64,000 bases of DNA from an uncultured Acetatifactor sp. (GCA_910586835.1 CAJUJU010000008.1:16756-80755), one strand, 5' to 3'; counted from the stretch's first letter, positions 17,179 to 25,903 are shown. The notes: generated by a model from the sequence alone, not told the origin. A program made the numbers and translations.

Positions 17179-17200
17179 TGTTTTTCCTTTCCTTCCCCCG

Positions 17201-17311
17201 CTATTCAGCATTTTTCAGATAACCGCCCCGCACCATCAGCGCATGGCTGTCAACAATGCAGTCCGACGGCCTTTCCCGGAAGCGATCTCCCACCATCTTT
17301 TCCAGTTTCAC
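17201..17311 (-). pseudogene. proS: 5' remnant of prolyl-tRNA synthetase (36 codons)
   Basis: A GTG start with AAAGGAGG 6-7 nt upstream opens a frame reading MKLEKMVGDRFRERPSDC, then IVDSHALMVRGGYLK, then NAE and a stop. I recognise this as the N-terminus of clostridial ProRS (typically KLE..VGER...PSDC..DSHA.M.RGGY.K), where the catalytic domain should follow at once. Instead the frame ends after 36 residues and the radical SAM gene starts 22 nt later. With the T-box in front, it looks like a proS gene whose body was deleted. It could now act as a leader peptide that keeps translation going into the next gene. Confidence 0.8.
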
Positions 17312-17330
17312 AATTGACACCTCCTTTTAA

Positions 17331-17607
17331 ATAAAAAAGCCCTAAGCCAACCTTATGTCAGCTTAGGGCGAACGATAATCAAGTCCGCGGTACCACCTAA
17401 ATTCGGAAAGACTCCGCACTCTCCGGCACAGGCGAAAACACCAATGCCCTGTCTCTGTAACGGGAGATCCCGGCGCGGCTTACTGCAATTTCGGCCTGCG
17501 GCTCAAAGACGGGTTGGGCATCCCTTGCATAAAGGCTCGCACCTGCCGCCTTCTCTCTGATAATCCGGAATACTTACTGTTTCTTCTCATAGCCTTTGTG
17601 TTCAATT
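17331..17607 (-). ncRNA. T-box leader (proline-type by context)
   Basis: On the minus strand the antiterminator bulge sequence GGTGGTACCGCG is at 17386-17397. Stem I closes with AAAGGCT (17591-17597 side) and AGCCTTT (17531-17537 side) and contains AGTAAGTA and AGAGAGAAGG elements. In the region where the specifier codon is expected the RNA reads GAUG-CCC-AACC (CCC at 17516-17518), a proline codon. The T-box UGGU fits a tRNA discriminator A, as in tRNA-Pro. The terminator stem competes with the TTAGG of the antiterminator. Uncharged tRNA-Pro would switch on downstream transcription, which here reaches only the proS remnant and the radical SAM-exonuclease gene. Confidence 0.9.
17332..17369 (-). 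terminator. T-box-controlled intrinsic terminator
   Basis: GCCCTAAGC (plus-strand 17361-17369) pairs with GCTTAGGGC (17339-17347) across a 13-nt loop, followed on the minus strand by TTTTTT. Its 5' arm can instead pair with TTAGG of the T-box antiterminator, which is the expected switch. Confidence 0.88.
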
Positions 17608-17613
17608 TCCGAA

Positions 17614-17642
17614 ACTATACCACATAATTTTACAGCTGTCAA
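17614..17642 (-). promoter_or_regulatory. Strong sigma-A promoter of the T-box transcript
   Basis: Consensus TTGACA and TATAGT with exactly 17 nt between them on the minus strand. Transcription would start near 17607, at the beginning of the T-box stem I region. Nothing else is seen between this promoter and the galT stop at 17684. Confidence 0.85.
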
Positions 17643-17683
17643 CACTCCCTGCGAAGACGGTCAGCCACATCCTGCAGGCACGC

Positions 17684-19204
17684 TCAGCCCAGCTGCCGCA
17701 CAAACCGGTCAAATGCTCCCTGGCCTTCCTCGGTGCGCTTGTAGACGCCGGAATCCTCCAGCACCTCCATAAACACCAGGCCGATCTCTTTTTCCAGAAT
17801 ACCGTCGATATTGGAGGCGTCGATCTTTTCATACCTGGGCAGGAATTCCTCCACCCAGTCCGCATGCTTTGCCAGCTCCTCATCTCCGCGCAGATCCTTT
17901 CCGGCCAGGAAGGCCTCCTTCAGGTCAGCCATCTCCTTTTTCAGCCGGGCAGGCAGCACCGCAAGCCCCATCACCTCTATCAGGCCAATGTTCTCCTTCT
18001 TGATATGATGCAGTTTTGCATGGGGATGATACACTCCGAGAGGATGTTCCTTTGTGGTGATATTGTTGCGCAGCACCAGATCCAGCTCAAAATTTTCGCC
18101 CCGCTTCCTGGCGATGGGAGTGATGGTATTGTGAGGTTCGCCGTCCGTGCAGGCAAAGACAAACGCCTCCTCGTCCGTATAGCCCCGCCACTTTTCCAGA
18201 ATTCTGTCCGCCAGCGCAACAATGCGGTCAGTATCCCTGCCGTTCAAGCGAATCACAGACATGGGCCAGTTCACAATCCCGGCCTTTACATCCTCAAAGC
18301 CTTTCACCGTAAATTCTCTGTCCACAGGAGCCTTTGCCATGGCAAACTCATAATGTCCGCCTTGGAAATGATCGTGGCTTAAGATGGATCCCCCCACAAT
18401 GGGCAGATCCGCGTTGGAACCCACAAAGTAGTGCGGAAACAGTTTCACGAAATCAAACAGCTTGCAGAAGGTTGCATGTTCAATCTTCATGGGTACATGC
18501 TGAAAATTGAACACAATGCAATGCTCGTTATAATAAACATAGGGCGAATACTGAAAGCCCCAGCTGCTTTCGTTGATGGTCACCGGAATGATCCGGTGAT
18601 TTTGTCTGGCGGGATGATTCACCCTGCCTGCATACCCCTCGTTCTCCCTGCACAGCAGGCACTTCGGATAACCGGACTGCTTTGCGTTTCTGGCCGCCGC
18701 GATGGCCTTGGGATCCTTTTCCGGCTTGGAGAGGTTGATGGTGATATCCAGGTCGCCATACTTTGTATTGGCAATCCATTTCATGTCCCTGCAGACACGG
18801 TATCTGCGAATATAGTCGGAGTCCTGGCTGAGCTTGTAATAGTAATCCGTAGCTGCCTCCGGGGATTCCTGTTCATACAGCTCCCGGAACCTGCGGATCA
18901 CCTCGCTGGGCCGTGGCATGAGCATACTCATGATCCTGGTGTCAAACAGGTCACGGTAGGTCACGGTATTTTCCGCAAGCAAGCCCCTGCCGTATGCATA
19001 ATCGCACATACTGCTCAGAACCTCTTCCAGCTCCTCCTCCGCCATCTCCGGCGTCTGTTCCGCATTCTCCAGCTCTTCCAGGCCAAAGAGCTCCAGCAGC
19101 TTATTGATCGTAAATATCCTGTCTTCCTCCGGTACAAGTCCTGTTCTGATTCCATAGGAAACCAGTTTCCTGATATCAGCTTCTATTCTCTCCATACTTA
19201 CCAC
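17684..19204 (-). CDS. galT: Galactose-1-phosphate uridylyltransferase (Firmicutes GalT type)
   Basis: A 506-aa Leloir-pathway enzyme that exchanges UDP between UDP-glucose and galactose-1-phosphate. It is the long Firmicutes class: KCLLCRENEGYAGR is a metal/cysteine motif, and ILSHDHFQGG contains the active-site HxHxQ-like triad. RDMKWIANTKYGDLDITINLS and GVYHPHAKLHHIKKENIGLIE are also conserved. The start is uncertain: a GTG at 19204 follows AAAGG closely, and an ATG lies 9 nt further in. It is preceded by galK with a 17-nt gap, so the two are cotranscribed. Confidence 0.95.
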   Translation of the reverse strand: MVSMERIEADIRKLVSYGIRTGLVPEEDRIFTINKLLELFGLEELENAEQTPEMAEEELEEVLSSMCDYAYGRGLLAENTVTYRDLFDTRIMSMLMPRPSEVIRRFRELYEQESPEAATDYYYKLSQDSDYIRRYRVCRDMKWIANTKYGDLDITINLSKPEKDPKAIAAARNAKQSGYPKCLLCRENEGYAGRVNHPARQNHRIIPVTINESSWGFQYSPYVYYNEHCIVFNFQHVPMKIEHATFCKLFDFVKLFPHYFVGSNADLPIVGGSILSHDHFQGGHYEFAMAKAPVDREFTVKGFEDVKAGIVNWPMSVIRLNGRDTDRIVALADRILEKWRGYTDEEAFVFACTDGEPHNTITPIARKRGENFELDLVLRNNITTKEHPLGVYHPHAKLHHIKKENIGLIEVMGLAVLPARLKKEMADLKEAFLAGKDLRGDEELAKHADWVEEFLPRYEKIDASNIDGILEKEIGLVFMEVLEDSGVYKRTEEGQGAFDRFVRQLG

Positions 19205-19221
19205 GATACCTTTCTGTTTTC

Positions 19222-20385
19222 TTATAACCTTCCGGGGCCGTCTCCGATCTCCACTACATAAAAGTCCGCACCGTAGCCTATCTTTTCTTTATAGGCGGCG
19301 CCCACTTTTTCAATAAAGCTGTCGATGGCCTCATCCTTCACAATGCTGACCGTACAGCCGCCAAATCCGGCTCCTGTCATCCTGGAACCGATGACCCCGT
19401 CGATCTTCCAGGCTTCCTCCACCAGGGTATCCAGTTCGATTCCCGTCACCTCATAGTCATCCCGCAGAGACACATGGGAGGCGTTCATCAGACGTCCGAA
19501 TTCCGCCACGTCATTCGCCTTCAGCGCCTCTACCGCACGGATGGTGCGCTGGTTCTCATACACGGCATGCTTTGCGCGCTTTCTGCGCACATCACTCTTG
19601 ATGATGGAGGCAAACTTTTCAAAAGCAGCCTCGTCCAGATCCCCCAGCGCCTTCACCTTCACCACCTGCTGCAGCTCGGCAAGCGACGTCTCGCATTCCG
19701 CGCGGCGCTCGTTGTATTTGGAATCCCCAAGGCCCCGCTTTTTATTGCTGCAGGCAATGACAATCTTTGCCCCCTTCAGGGCGATAGGCGCATATTCAAA
19801 GGACAAATCCGCCGTATCCAGAAAAATGGCATGATCCTTCTTTCCCATGGCAATGGCAAACTGATCCATAATACCGCAGTTTACCTTGTTAAAATGGTTT
19901 TCCGCATACTGGCCGATCAGCGCCAGATCCTGGTTGGTCACTTCAAACCCGAAAAAATCCCGCAGAATAAATCCTGTCAGCACCTCCACCGACGCCGAGG
20001 AGGAAAGCCCTGAGCCGTTGGGAATATTGCCGTTTAACAGCAGATCCATTCCGAAGGGAACCTTCATCCCCTTCTCACCGAACGCCCACATCACTCCCTT
20101 GGGATAGTTGGTCCAGTCCGCCTCCCCGGAGGGAACCAGATCCTCCAGGGAAGACTCTATCACTCCCAGCTGTTCAAAATTCATGGAATAAAACCGAAGC
20201 TTATTGTCCTCTCTCTTCCGGGCCACGCCATAGGTGCCAATGGTAAGCGCACAGGGAAACACATGTCCTCCATTGTAATCCGTGTGCTCACCGATCAGAT
20301 TGACCCGCCCCGGTGCAAAATAAACCTCCGCACCCGTTCCGTCGCCAAATACCTCCGCAAATTTTTTTAAAACAAGCTCCTTCAT
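19222..20385 (-). CDS. galK: Galactokinase
   Basis: A 387-aa GHMP kinase that phosphorylates galactose at C1. The galactokinase signature GRVNLIGEHTDYNGGHVFP is at residues 26-44. The ATP-binding PNGSGLSSSASVEV follows near 122, the catalytic aspartate region is GIMDQFA and the C-terminal motif is GSRMTGAGFGGCTVSI. It is the first gene of the galKT operon. A promoter is predicted about 140 nt upstream. The AraC gene upstream on the same strand is a candidate regulator, but a terminator separates it from galK. Confidence 0.97.
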   Translation of the reverse strand: MKELVLKKFAEVFGDGTGAEVYFAPGRVNLIGEHTDYNGGHVFPCALTIGTYGVARKREDNKLRFYSMNFEQLGVIESSLEDLVPSGEADWTNYPKGVMWAFGEKGMKVPFGMDLLLNGNIPNGSGLSSSASVEVLTGFILRDFFGFEVTNQDLALIGQYAENHFNKVNCGIMDQFAIAMGKKDHAIFLDTADLSFEYAPIALKGAKIVIACSNKKRGLGDSKYNERRAECETSLAELQQVVKVKALGDLDEAAFEKFASIIKSDVRRKRAKHAVYENQRTIRAVEALKANDVAEFGRLMNASHVSLRDDYEVTGIELDTLVEEAWKIDGVIGSRMTGAGFGGCTVSIVKDEAIDSFIEKVGAAYKEKIGYGADFYVVEIGDGPGRL

Positions 20386-20525
20386 ATGCCCTCCGTTTCC
20401 GCGCCTGCCGCTGCGCCCTTTGATTCTGTGCTTATGTCTCCGCCGGCCCTCATTTGGGACAGTCCAAACAACATGCTGTCCTTCCCTTACTACCTGTTAT
20501 TTTACAAAAAAGCCGCAGGTATTTC

Positions 20526-20554
20526 CACATATATTTGTTTTTTCAACCTGTCAA
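20526..20554 (-). promoter_or_regulatory. Promoter for galKT
   Basis: A consensus TTGACA and a weaker TATGTG are spaced 17 nt on the minus strand, giving a leader of about 135 nt before galK. The poor -10 box fits a promoter that needs an activator. Confidence 0.45.
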
Positions 20555-20611
20555 TTTGTTATATAATACCGCATACCGTCCCCCTTCTCCCGCAGCTTAT
20601 CCGATACACAT

Positions 20612-20661
20612 ACAATAAAAAACTGATTCAACCAAAAACCTTATGTTTCCGGCTGAATCAG
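20612..20661 (-). terminator. Intrinsic terminator of the AraC gene
   Basis: CTGATTCA (overlapping the last codons of the AraC gene) pairs with TGAATCAG across a 23-nt loop and is followed by TTTTTT on the minus strand. It separates the regulator transcript from galKT. Confidence 0.65.
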
Positions 20662-21534
20662 CTTTTCGATCAGGCTTTCCACCTCCTGAAGCTGTTCCCT
20701 TGTATTTTCCCTGTGGCTCTGCTTTCGGTACTGGGACGGCGACATCCCCTTCATGGCATGAAACGCCTTGGTAAAAACCAGCGCGTCGCTGTAACCGCAG
20801 GAAAGCGCAATACTTTCAATGGGATAGGATGTAGAATCCAGCAGTTCGCGGGCCTTGGTGATCCGGAAGGTGGTCAGGAACTGCTGGGGTGACATACCCA
20901 AATAACTCTGGAACAGGGTATACAGATAACTTCTGTTGATGCACACATAATCGGCCACATCCGTGACCTTGATGGGATTGCAGTAATTGCTCTGGATAAA
21001 GGAAACCGCCTTTTTCACATACTGGTTTCCCTTATCCTCTCCTTCCCTTTCCACAACTCCCGCGCTGTCCGCCAGCACAGACAAAAAAACACTCATCTGC
21101 CCGTTCCGGCGCAGGTCGTTTGCCATGCCTACGGTATTGTGCTCCATCATGTCCCGCACAATGGCATAGAGTTCCTCGTCCCTGTGGCAGGCGAAAATCG
21201 GATGTCTGGCTGACAGTCCCATGGACGCAAGATACTCTCCGGCCCGGCTTCCGCCAAAGCCCACCCAGAGATAGCTCCAGGGCTCCAGGGCATCCGCCTG
21301 ATAAAATGCCAGCTCATTTGGCTGGATCAAAAACCCATAACCCGCCTCCAGGCTGTATTCCTTGTCATGGAACCGAAAGATTCCCTTTCCGCTCAGCACA
21401 TAGTGAATCAGATAATGCGGCTTCGACGCCGGCCCGAAGCTGTGCAGCCCCTCTGTCTGGGAACAGCCGCAGCAGTTTACATAAAGGCTGCCCAGCTTAT
21501 CATTTTCAAAATCCAGCTTAAACGCTTTTTCCAT
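20641..21534 (-). CDS. AraC-family transcriptional regulator
   Basis: A 297-aa regulator with an N-terminal cupin sugar-sensing domain (HYLIHYVLSGKGIFRFHDKEY, GYGFLIQPNE) and a C-terminal double helix-turn-helix (NPIKVTDVADYVCINRSYLY and YPIESIALSCGYSDALVFTKAFH, then MKGMSPSQYRK). It lies just upstream of galKT, on the same strand, and downstream of an aldo-keto reductase gene. Control of the gal genes is possible but not shown by the sequence. Confidence 0.93.
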   Translation of the reverse strand: MEKAFKLDFENDKLGSLYVNCCGCSQTEGLHSFGPASKPHYLIHYVLSGKGIFRFHDKEYSLEAGYGFLIQPNELAFYQADALEPWSYLWVGFGGSRAGEYLASMGLSARHPIFACHRDEELYAIVRDMMEHNTVGMANDLRRNGQMSVFLSVLADSAGVVEREGEDKGNQYVKKAVSFIQSNYCNPIKVTDVADYVCINRSYLYTLFQSYLGMSPQQFLTTFRITKARELLDSTSYPIESIALSCGYSDALVFTKAFHAMKGMSPSQYRKQSHRENTREQLQEVESLIEKLIQPET

Positions 21535-21588
21535 TGCTCCACTCTAAAGCAAATGCTTCCTGTCCTGCCGGGAACACTTTCCCCGGGA

Positions 21589-22728
21589 TTATGAAATCAC
21601 AAATTCCTTCCTGTCAAGATCCGCCTGCACCTTCTCCAGATCCTGGCGGATGGAAAGCTTCTGAGGACAAGCCTGCTCACATTTTCCACACTTGATACAG
21701 TTCTTTGCCTGCTTGCTCTCCCCCAGCTCCTTTTCCCAGAGCCCACTGACCACCTTGTAATTCTGGTACATGTGATAAGTGTTCCATGCCCGGAAATTCC
21801 CCGGAATATCCACCCCGGCCGGACAGGGCATACAATAGCGGCAGGCGGTACAGCCGTTCTGCACACGGCTCCTGATCAAAGAGACAATGTCCTCGATGGT
21901 CTTCTTCTCCGCCTGAGAAAGGGGCGTAAAATCTCCGAATGTCTTCAGATTATCCTCCACCTGCTCCATGGACGACATACCGCTGAGAATCACCTTTACA
22001 TGGGGCAGCGTTCCCACCCAGCGCAGGGCAAAGCTTGCCACGGAAGCGTCCGGATCCAGCTTCCGGAAGGTCTCTGTGATATCCTCCGCAAAGCAGGCCA
22101 GGGAACCGCCCTTCACGGGCTCCATAATCACCAGCGGAATCCCCTTTTTCTCTGCCAGCTCATAACCCCTCATTCCGGGGCCGTCCTGGGTATCCATGTA
22201 ATTCAGCTGAATCTGGCAGAAATCCCATTCTCTGTAGTTGATTATCTCTTCAAACGCATCATAGCCGTCGTGGAAAGAGAAGCCCAGATTTCTGATTTTC
22301 CCTTCCGCCTTCAGCTGCTCCAGACGCTTTACGCCCCCAAGCTCAACCATGTTGTGAAAGCTTCCTCTGTTTAACGCATGCAGCAGATAAAAATCTATGT
22401 AATCCGTCTGAAGCCTGCTCAGCTGTTCCTCAAACAGTCTGTCAACATCCTCCAGGGATTTCACCGCCCAGCAGGGAAGTTTCGTGGCCAGATAAAAACT
22501 GCCTCTGTCATACTTCTTCAGCACCTTTCCTACAAAGGGCTCGCTCTCTCCATTGTGATAGGGGTACGCAGTATCAATATAATTGACTCCGGCTGCGATA
22601 GCCCTGTCGATCATCTTCTCGGCCTCCGACTCGTTTATTTTTCCATCCTTTGTGGTAGGAAAACGCATACAGCCAAAGCCCAAAAGGGAGGTTTCCGCTC
22701 CCAGCCGCTCCATTTTTCTCTTTTCCAT
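21589..22728 (-). CDS. Aldo/keto reductase with C-terminal 4Fe-4S domain
   Basis: A 379-aa oxidoreductase. Residues 1-285 form an AKR barrel with the catalytic set visible: D and Y in YIDTAYPYHNGE, K in LATKLP and H in FYLLHAL. The C-terminal 90 residues hold two cysteine clusters (CTACRYCMPCPAGVDIP and CIKCGKCEQACP), typical of the ferredoxin-like AKR subgroup common in anaerobes. The electron donor and substrate are unknown. It precedes the AraC gene by 54 nt on the same strand. A -10-like TAAAAT lies about 100 nt upstream, with no clear -35. Confidence 0.93.
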   Translation of the reverse strand: MEKRKMERLGAETSLLGFGCMRFPTTKDGKINESEAEKMIDRAIAAGVNYIDTAYPYHNGESEPFVGKVLKKYDRGSFYLATKLPCWAVKSLEDVDRLFEEQLSRLQTDYIDFYLLHALNRGSFHNMVELGGVKRLEQLKAEGKIRNLGFSFHDGYDAFEEIINYREWDFCQIQLNYMDTQDGPGMRGYELAEKKGIPLVIMEPVKGGSLACFAEDITETFRKLDPDASVASFALRWVGTLPHVKVILSGMSSMEQVEDNLKTFGDFTPLSQAEKKTIEDIVSLIRSRVQNGCTACRYCMPCPAGVDIPGNFRAWNTYHMYQNYKVVSGLWEKELGESKQAKNCIKCGKCEQACPQKLSIRQDLEKVQADLDRKEFVIS

Positions 22729-22883
22729 TTTGTGTCTCTCCTTCCTTGCTCCGCAATCAATATTTGACGGCCCTCCGGCCTTCCCGCCTCAATTAAGGCT
22801 ATTTTATCATACTGCCGCCCGGCGGGGAAATGGATTATCCTGCCCGGTTTACGATATTTCCGTCAATAATCTACAGCCGCCTG

Positions 22884-23816
22884 TCACGAAAACCGAAATC
22901 CTGCCTTAAACCCTGTATCCGCAAAAGCCTGTTCGTATTCCTTCGGCGCGAAAAGCGTAATCTCCGGAAAAAGCGCCTTCCCGGAAGCCAGCGCGTTCAG
23001 AGCAGGCACAAAGGGACCGCATCTGCTGCCCACGATACTGATCTCATTCACCGCCACCTGGCTCAAAGGCAGCGACACTTCCCCGGCATAGGTGCTTTTC
23101 AGCACAACAGTACCTTTTTTCCTCACCATTTCCAAAGCCTGTAAAATGCCGGAGGGCGAGCCCGTGGCTTCAATCACCACTTCATAGCCTTCCTTCTCCC
23201 TCTCCAGGGTAACCTCTGCAAAAGGCCGGAACAGCTCCAGCTTTTCCGGATGTTTTCCCGCAACCGTCACGGAATGTCCCTCCGCCCGCAGCGCCTGAAC
23301 CACACAGTACGCCAGCCTGCCGTCCCCCAGCACCGCAATGTTTTTGTCCTGGCCAAGCGATACCTGCGTCATGATTTCAAAGGCTGCCGCCAACGGCTCC
23401 GTATAGATTGCCTTTTCTGTCGGAAGCTCCTCCGGCACAGGATGCAGCAGGCTTGTGTCTATTGTCATATATTCTGCGAAACAGCCGTCTTTGTCATGCA
23501 TTCCCAGCACACGTCTGCCGGAGCAGTGTGTGGGTCTGCCGGTGCGGCAGTAGATGCATTTCCCGCAGGCTGCATTCAGCTCTCCGACCACCCGCTTTCC
23601 CGCTATGGCTGCATCGGAAGATTCCTCCGCCACACCCACAAACTCATGCCCCATAACTCCTTTAAAATCCGGCCTGTAGCCCCGCAGGATTTCCTTGTCC
23701 GTATTGCACACTGCCGCCATCAGCACACGCACCAGGCTTTCCCCTTCTCCGGGTGTGGGCTTTGGCAGATCCTCTCTGTACACTGCTTTTTTTCCGTCAA
23801 AACAGATCCCTTTCAT
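22884..23816 (-). CDS. Zinc-type medium-chain alcohol/sorbitol dehydrogenase
   Basis: A 310-aa MDR-family dehydrogenase. It shows a catalytic cysteine in AVCNTDKEILRGY, GHEFVG with the catalytic histidine/glutamate, and structural zinc cysteines in CGKCIYCRTGRPTHC. Its NAD-binding Rossmann motif (VLGDGRLAY) departs from GxGxxG. It is about 30 residues shorter than most family members. The substrate is not known; glucose-, threonine- or polyol-like substrates are possible. It lies in tandem with the aldo-keto reductase gene, with 155 nt between them. Confidence 0.88.
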   Translation of the reverse strand: MKGICFDGKKAVYREDLPKPTPGEGESLVRVLMAAVCNTDKEILRGYRPDFKGVMGHEFVGVAEESSDAAIAGKRVVGELNAACGKCIYCRTGRPTHCSGRRVLGMHDKDGCFAEYMTIDTSLLHPVPEELPTEKAIYTEPLAAAFEIMTQVSLGQDKNIAVLGDGRLAYCVVQALRAEGHSVTVAGKHPEKLELFRPFAEVTLEREKEGYEVVIEATGSPSGILQALEMVRKKGTVVLKSTYAGEVSLPLSQVAVNEISIVGSRCGPFVPALNALASGKALFPEITLFAPKEYEQAFADTGFKAGFRFS

Positions 23817-23862
23817 CTGATCCTGTCCTTTCTTTCTCCAACTGCATCCGCTCCTGTTCCCG

Positions 23863-24171
23863 TCACCTTTTTTTCAGCATTTTCTTTTCCTGTTTACTGT
23901 AAATCATCAGCACCAGAAATGCCTCCAGAATAATCACCAGCGTACAGATCACGCTGACGACTCCGCCCAGGAGAAACCCCAGGAAAAGCGTAACCTCCAC
24001 CGCCAGCCCAAAACCGATCACCAGAAAACCGCAGAAACGATTATATTTCTTTACATCCACTACTTCAATTGGCCTTCGGTTGAAGACCTGGTTCCTCTCC
24101 TGTGAACTGAAAATACTCACTGCCACATAAGCGCACAGAATCCCCACGAAGGTAATCACGATCATATCCAT
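23863..24171 (-). CDS. Small integral membrane protein, three predicted helices
   Basis: A 102-aa membrane protein. Hydrophobic segments are at about residues 2-20, 47-70 and 72-92, with a basic tail (SKQEKKMLKKR). The layout resembles DUF3784-type proteins of Clostridia, with no known function. Its ATG overlaps the stop codon of the LCP gene by one base (TAATG), so it is translationally coupled to that cell-wall enzyme and may act with it. Confidence 0.78.
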   Translation of the reverse strand: MDMIVITFVGILCAYVAVSIFSSQERNQVFNRRPIEVVDVKKYNRFCGFLVIGFGLAVEVTLFLGFLLGGVVSVICTLVIILEAFLVLMIYSKQEKKMLKKR

Positions 24172-25631
24172 TATTCCTGTCCTCCTTCTCCGTACAGTTT
24201 TTCCTTCAGGTAACGTCTGTTGGCTTCAAAATCCACCTCCAGAACCGACATCTTCCGAATAGTTGCATTACGGTAAGTACCTGGCTGCGGAATACTGTCC
24301 GCAACGATATCATAGGTCAGCCCCTTGCCTGCCATCAGGCTCAGGCGAAAACACTCATTTTTTGTCAGATTCGTGGTCAGATTCGGCATCAGTGCGTCGA
24401 TAAGCCCGGAACCGTTGGTCAGGAGGGCACCCGGAATTTTCTTTATCACTTCCGTCAGCACCTTCCTCTGCCTTTCCGTTCTGCCGAAATCTGTCCCAAG
24501 ATAACGGTTTCTGCAATATGCCAGAGCCTGGGGGCCGTTCAGATGCACCATACCGCTGACACCGGTATCCATGTTGTCCGTTCCCTGGGGCCGATCCGTC
24601 AACATATTGTATTCCACCAGATATCCGTTTACATACTCTATTTCCTTCTCCGTCAGCTCCAGATCCACTCCTCCCACGGAGTCCACCATCCCCACAAACG
24701 CCTCAAAATTTACCTGCACATAACGATGAACGGGAATGTCAAAATTTTTTTCCACCGTCTCCATCAGCAGCTCCGCTCCCCCGAAGGAATACGCCGCGTT
24801 CAGACGGTTGTTGTCATGTCCCGGAATCTCCACATAGATATCTCTGAGCAGCGACGTCATATAAATCTTCCTGGTCTTGCTGCTGACCGAGAGCAGAATC
24901 ATGGCATCCGACCGCCCGTCGTCCTCGTTCTTTCGGGAATCATTCCCAATGAGAAGAATGTTCACCACCCCGTCCTCCGACATGGGCAGATCAGTCATGG
25001 AATCCACCGCCGCATAATTAAGCTTATCATACACCTTTCCGACCAATGCATACAGCCCTGTCCCCAGCAGGACTGTCAAAAGAACCAGGAAAACCAGTAC
25101 CCTGCGCAGTCGGGATTTCCTTCCCCGCTTTCTGCTCCTGCTCTTTTCTGTCTTTCTCTCCTCCGGGGCGTTTTTTCTGTTCCCTTTAGATTGTCCTTTT
25201 CCCGACTGTTTCCTGGATCCTGTTCCTTTGTTTTTCTGCGGCGCGGCGCTTCTTCCCTTCCCGGAATGCCGTCCTTCCGCTTCCCCACCTCTTCCCCTTT
25301 TCTGTTGCTGTCTTCCGGAACCCGACCCGCTGTCCTTCTTCGGCTGCCGCCCTTCCGGCGCTACGCTTCCTCTCTTCCCTGCCTGCCGGCTTCCCGCCGC
25401 TGTACTTCTTCTTTTTCCGGACTGTCCTCTTCGGCCGCCGCGGGTGGGTACTCTGTCCCAGTCCTCCTCCGGCTGGCTGTCCCAATCCTCCTCTAAATTA
25501 TAGAGCTGGGGTTCCCTTCTTCTCCCCCCGCCGTCTCTTTCTCTTACGTCTCCGGCGGTTATCTCCCGCTCCAGAAAGGATTCCAGCCCCCTCTGGATCT
25601 GTTCCATTTCATTGTCTTCTTTTTTGCCCAT
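24171..25631 (-). CDS. LytR-CpsA-Psr (LCP) cell-wall glycopolymer ligase with long basic cytosolic tail
   Basis: A 486-aa membrane-anchored protein. Residues 178-198 are the single transmembrane segment and the extracellular LCP domain follows. Its conserved residues are visible in NILLIGNDSR, GRSDAMILLS, TSLLRDIYVEIP, NRLNAAYSFGG and DFGRTERQRKVL. LCP enzymes attach teichoic acids or capsule chains from lipid carriers to peptidoglycan. The cytosolic tail is unusual: residues 62-177 are low-complexity and rich in R, K, G, S and Q, preceded by a doubled EEDWD motif (48-58). The gene is coupled to a small membrane protein downstream. The start at 25631 has AAAGGG about 10 nt upstream. Confidence 0.93.
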   Translation of the reverse strand: MGKKEDNEMEQIQRGLESFLEREITAGDVRERDGGGRRREPQLYNLEEDWDSQPEEDWDRVPTRGGRRGQSGKRRSTAAGSRQAGKRGSVAPEGRQPKKDSGSGSGRQQQKRGRGGEAEGRHSGKGRSAAPQKNKGTGSRKQSGKGQSKGNRKNAPEERKTEKSRSRKRGRKSRLRRVLVFLVLLTVLLGTGLYALVGKVYDKLNYAAVDSMTDLPMSEDGVVNILLIGNDSRKNEDDGRSDAMILLSVSSKTRKIYMTSLLRDIYVEIPGHDNNRLNAAYSFGGAELLMETVEKNFDIPVHRYVQVNFEAFVGMVDSVGGVDLELTEKEIEYVNGYLVEYNMLTDRPQGTDNMDTGVSGMVHLNGPQALAYCRNRYLGTDFGRTERQRKVLTEVIKKIPGALLTNGSGLIDALMPNLTTNLTKNECFRLSLMAGKGLTYDIVADSIPQPGTYRNATIRKMSVLEVDFEANRRYLKEKLYGEGGQE

Positions 25632-25773
25632 CTATTTTCAACCCTTTCGTGATCTGCCCCGGTCGCTTTTCCCCGGCAATCTGCGGTTTTTCCCGCATAA
25701 TCCCAGCTTGCGAAGTCCGCGGGGACACGGACGGAAACGCTCCTGGATTCCGACTTCTGTCTCTTCGCGCAAT

Positions 25774-25806
25774 ATGGCTGCCGACGTCACTGACGCCGAC
25801 AGCCAT
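25774..25806 (-). other. Hairpin in the LCP 5' leader
   Basis: A 33-bp dyad (ATGGCTG...CAGCCAT) centred on one base. On the minus-strand RNA all 16 pairs form, two of them as G-U wobbles. On the plus strand the same two positions are A-C mismatches. It would be transcribed about 25 nt after the predicted start. There is no T-run, so it is a leader structure rather than a terminator. The rest of 25632-25903 shows no gene. Confidence 0.55.
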
Positions 25807-25834
25807 TCAGCCGTCTCATGCCTTGAATATACGC

Positions 25835-25843
25835 ATTCTACCA
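25835..25843 (-). promoter_or_regulatory. Extended -10 promoter for the LCP gene
   Basis: TGG-TAGAAT on the minus strand is an extended -10 element. No good -35 box is present at 16-18 nt upstream. The predicted start near 25828 gives a leader of about 195 nt that carries the hairpin at 25774-25806. Confidence 0.4.
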
Positions 25844-25903
25844 TATTCCTCGTATAAAATCACGAAACGAAAAATTAAATTTCGCTAAACATTCCCGGCT
25901 TCG

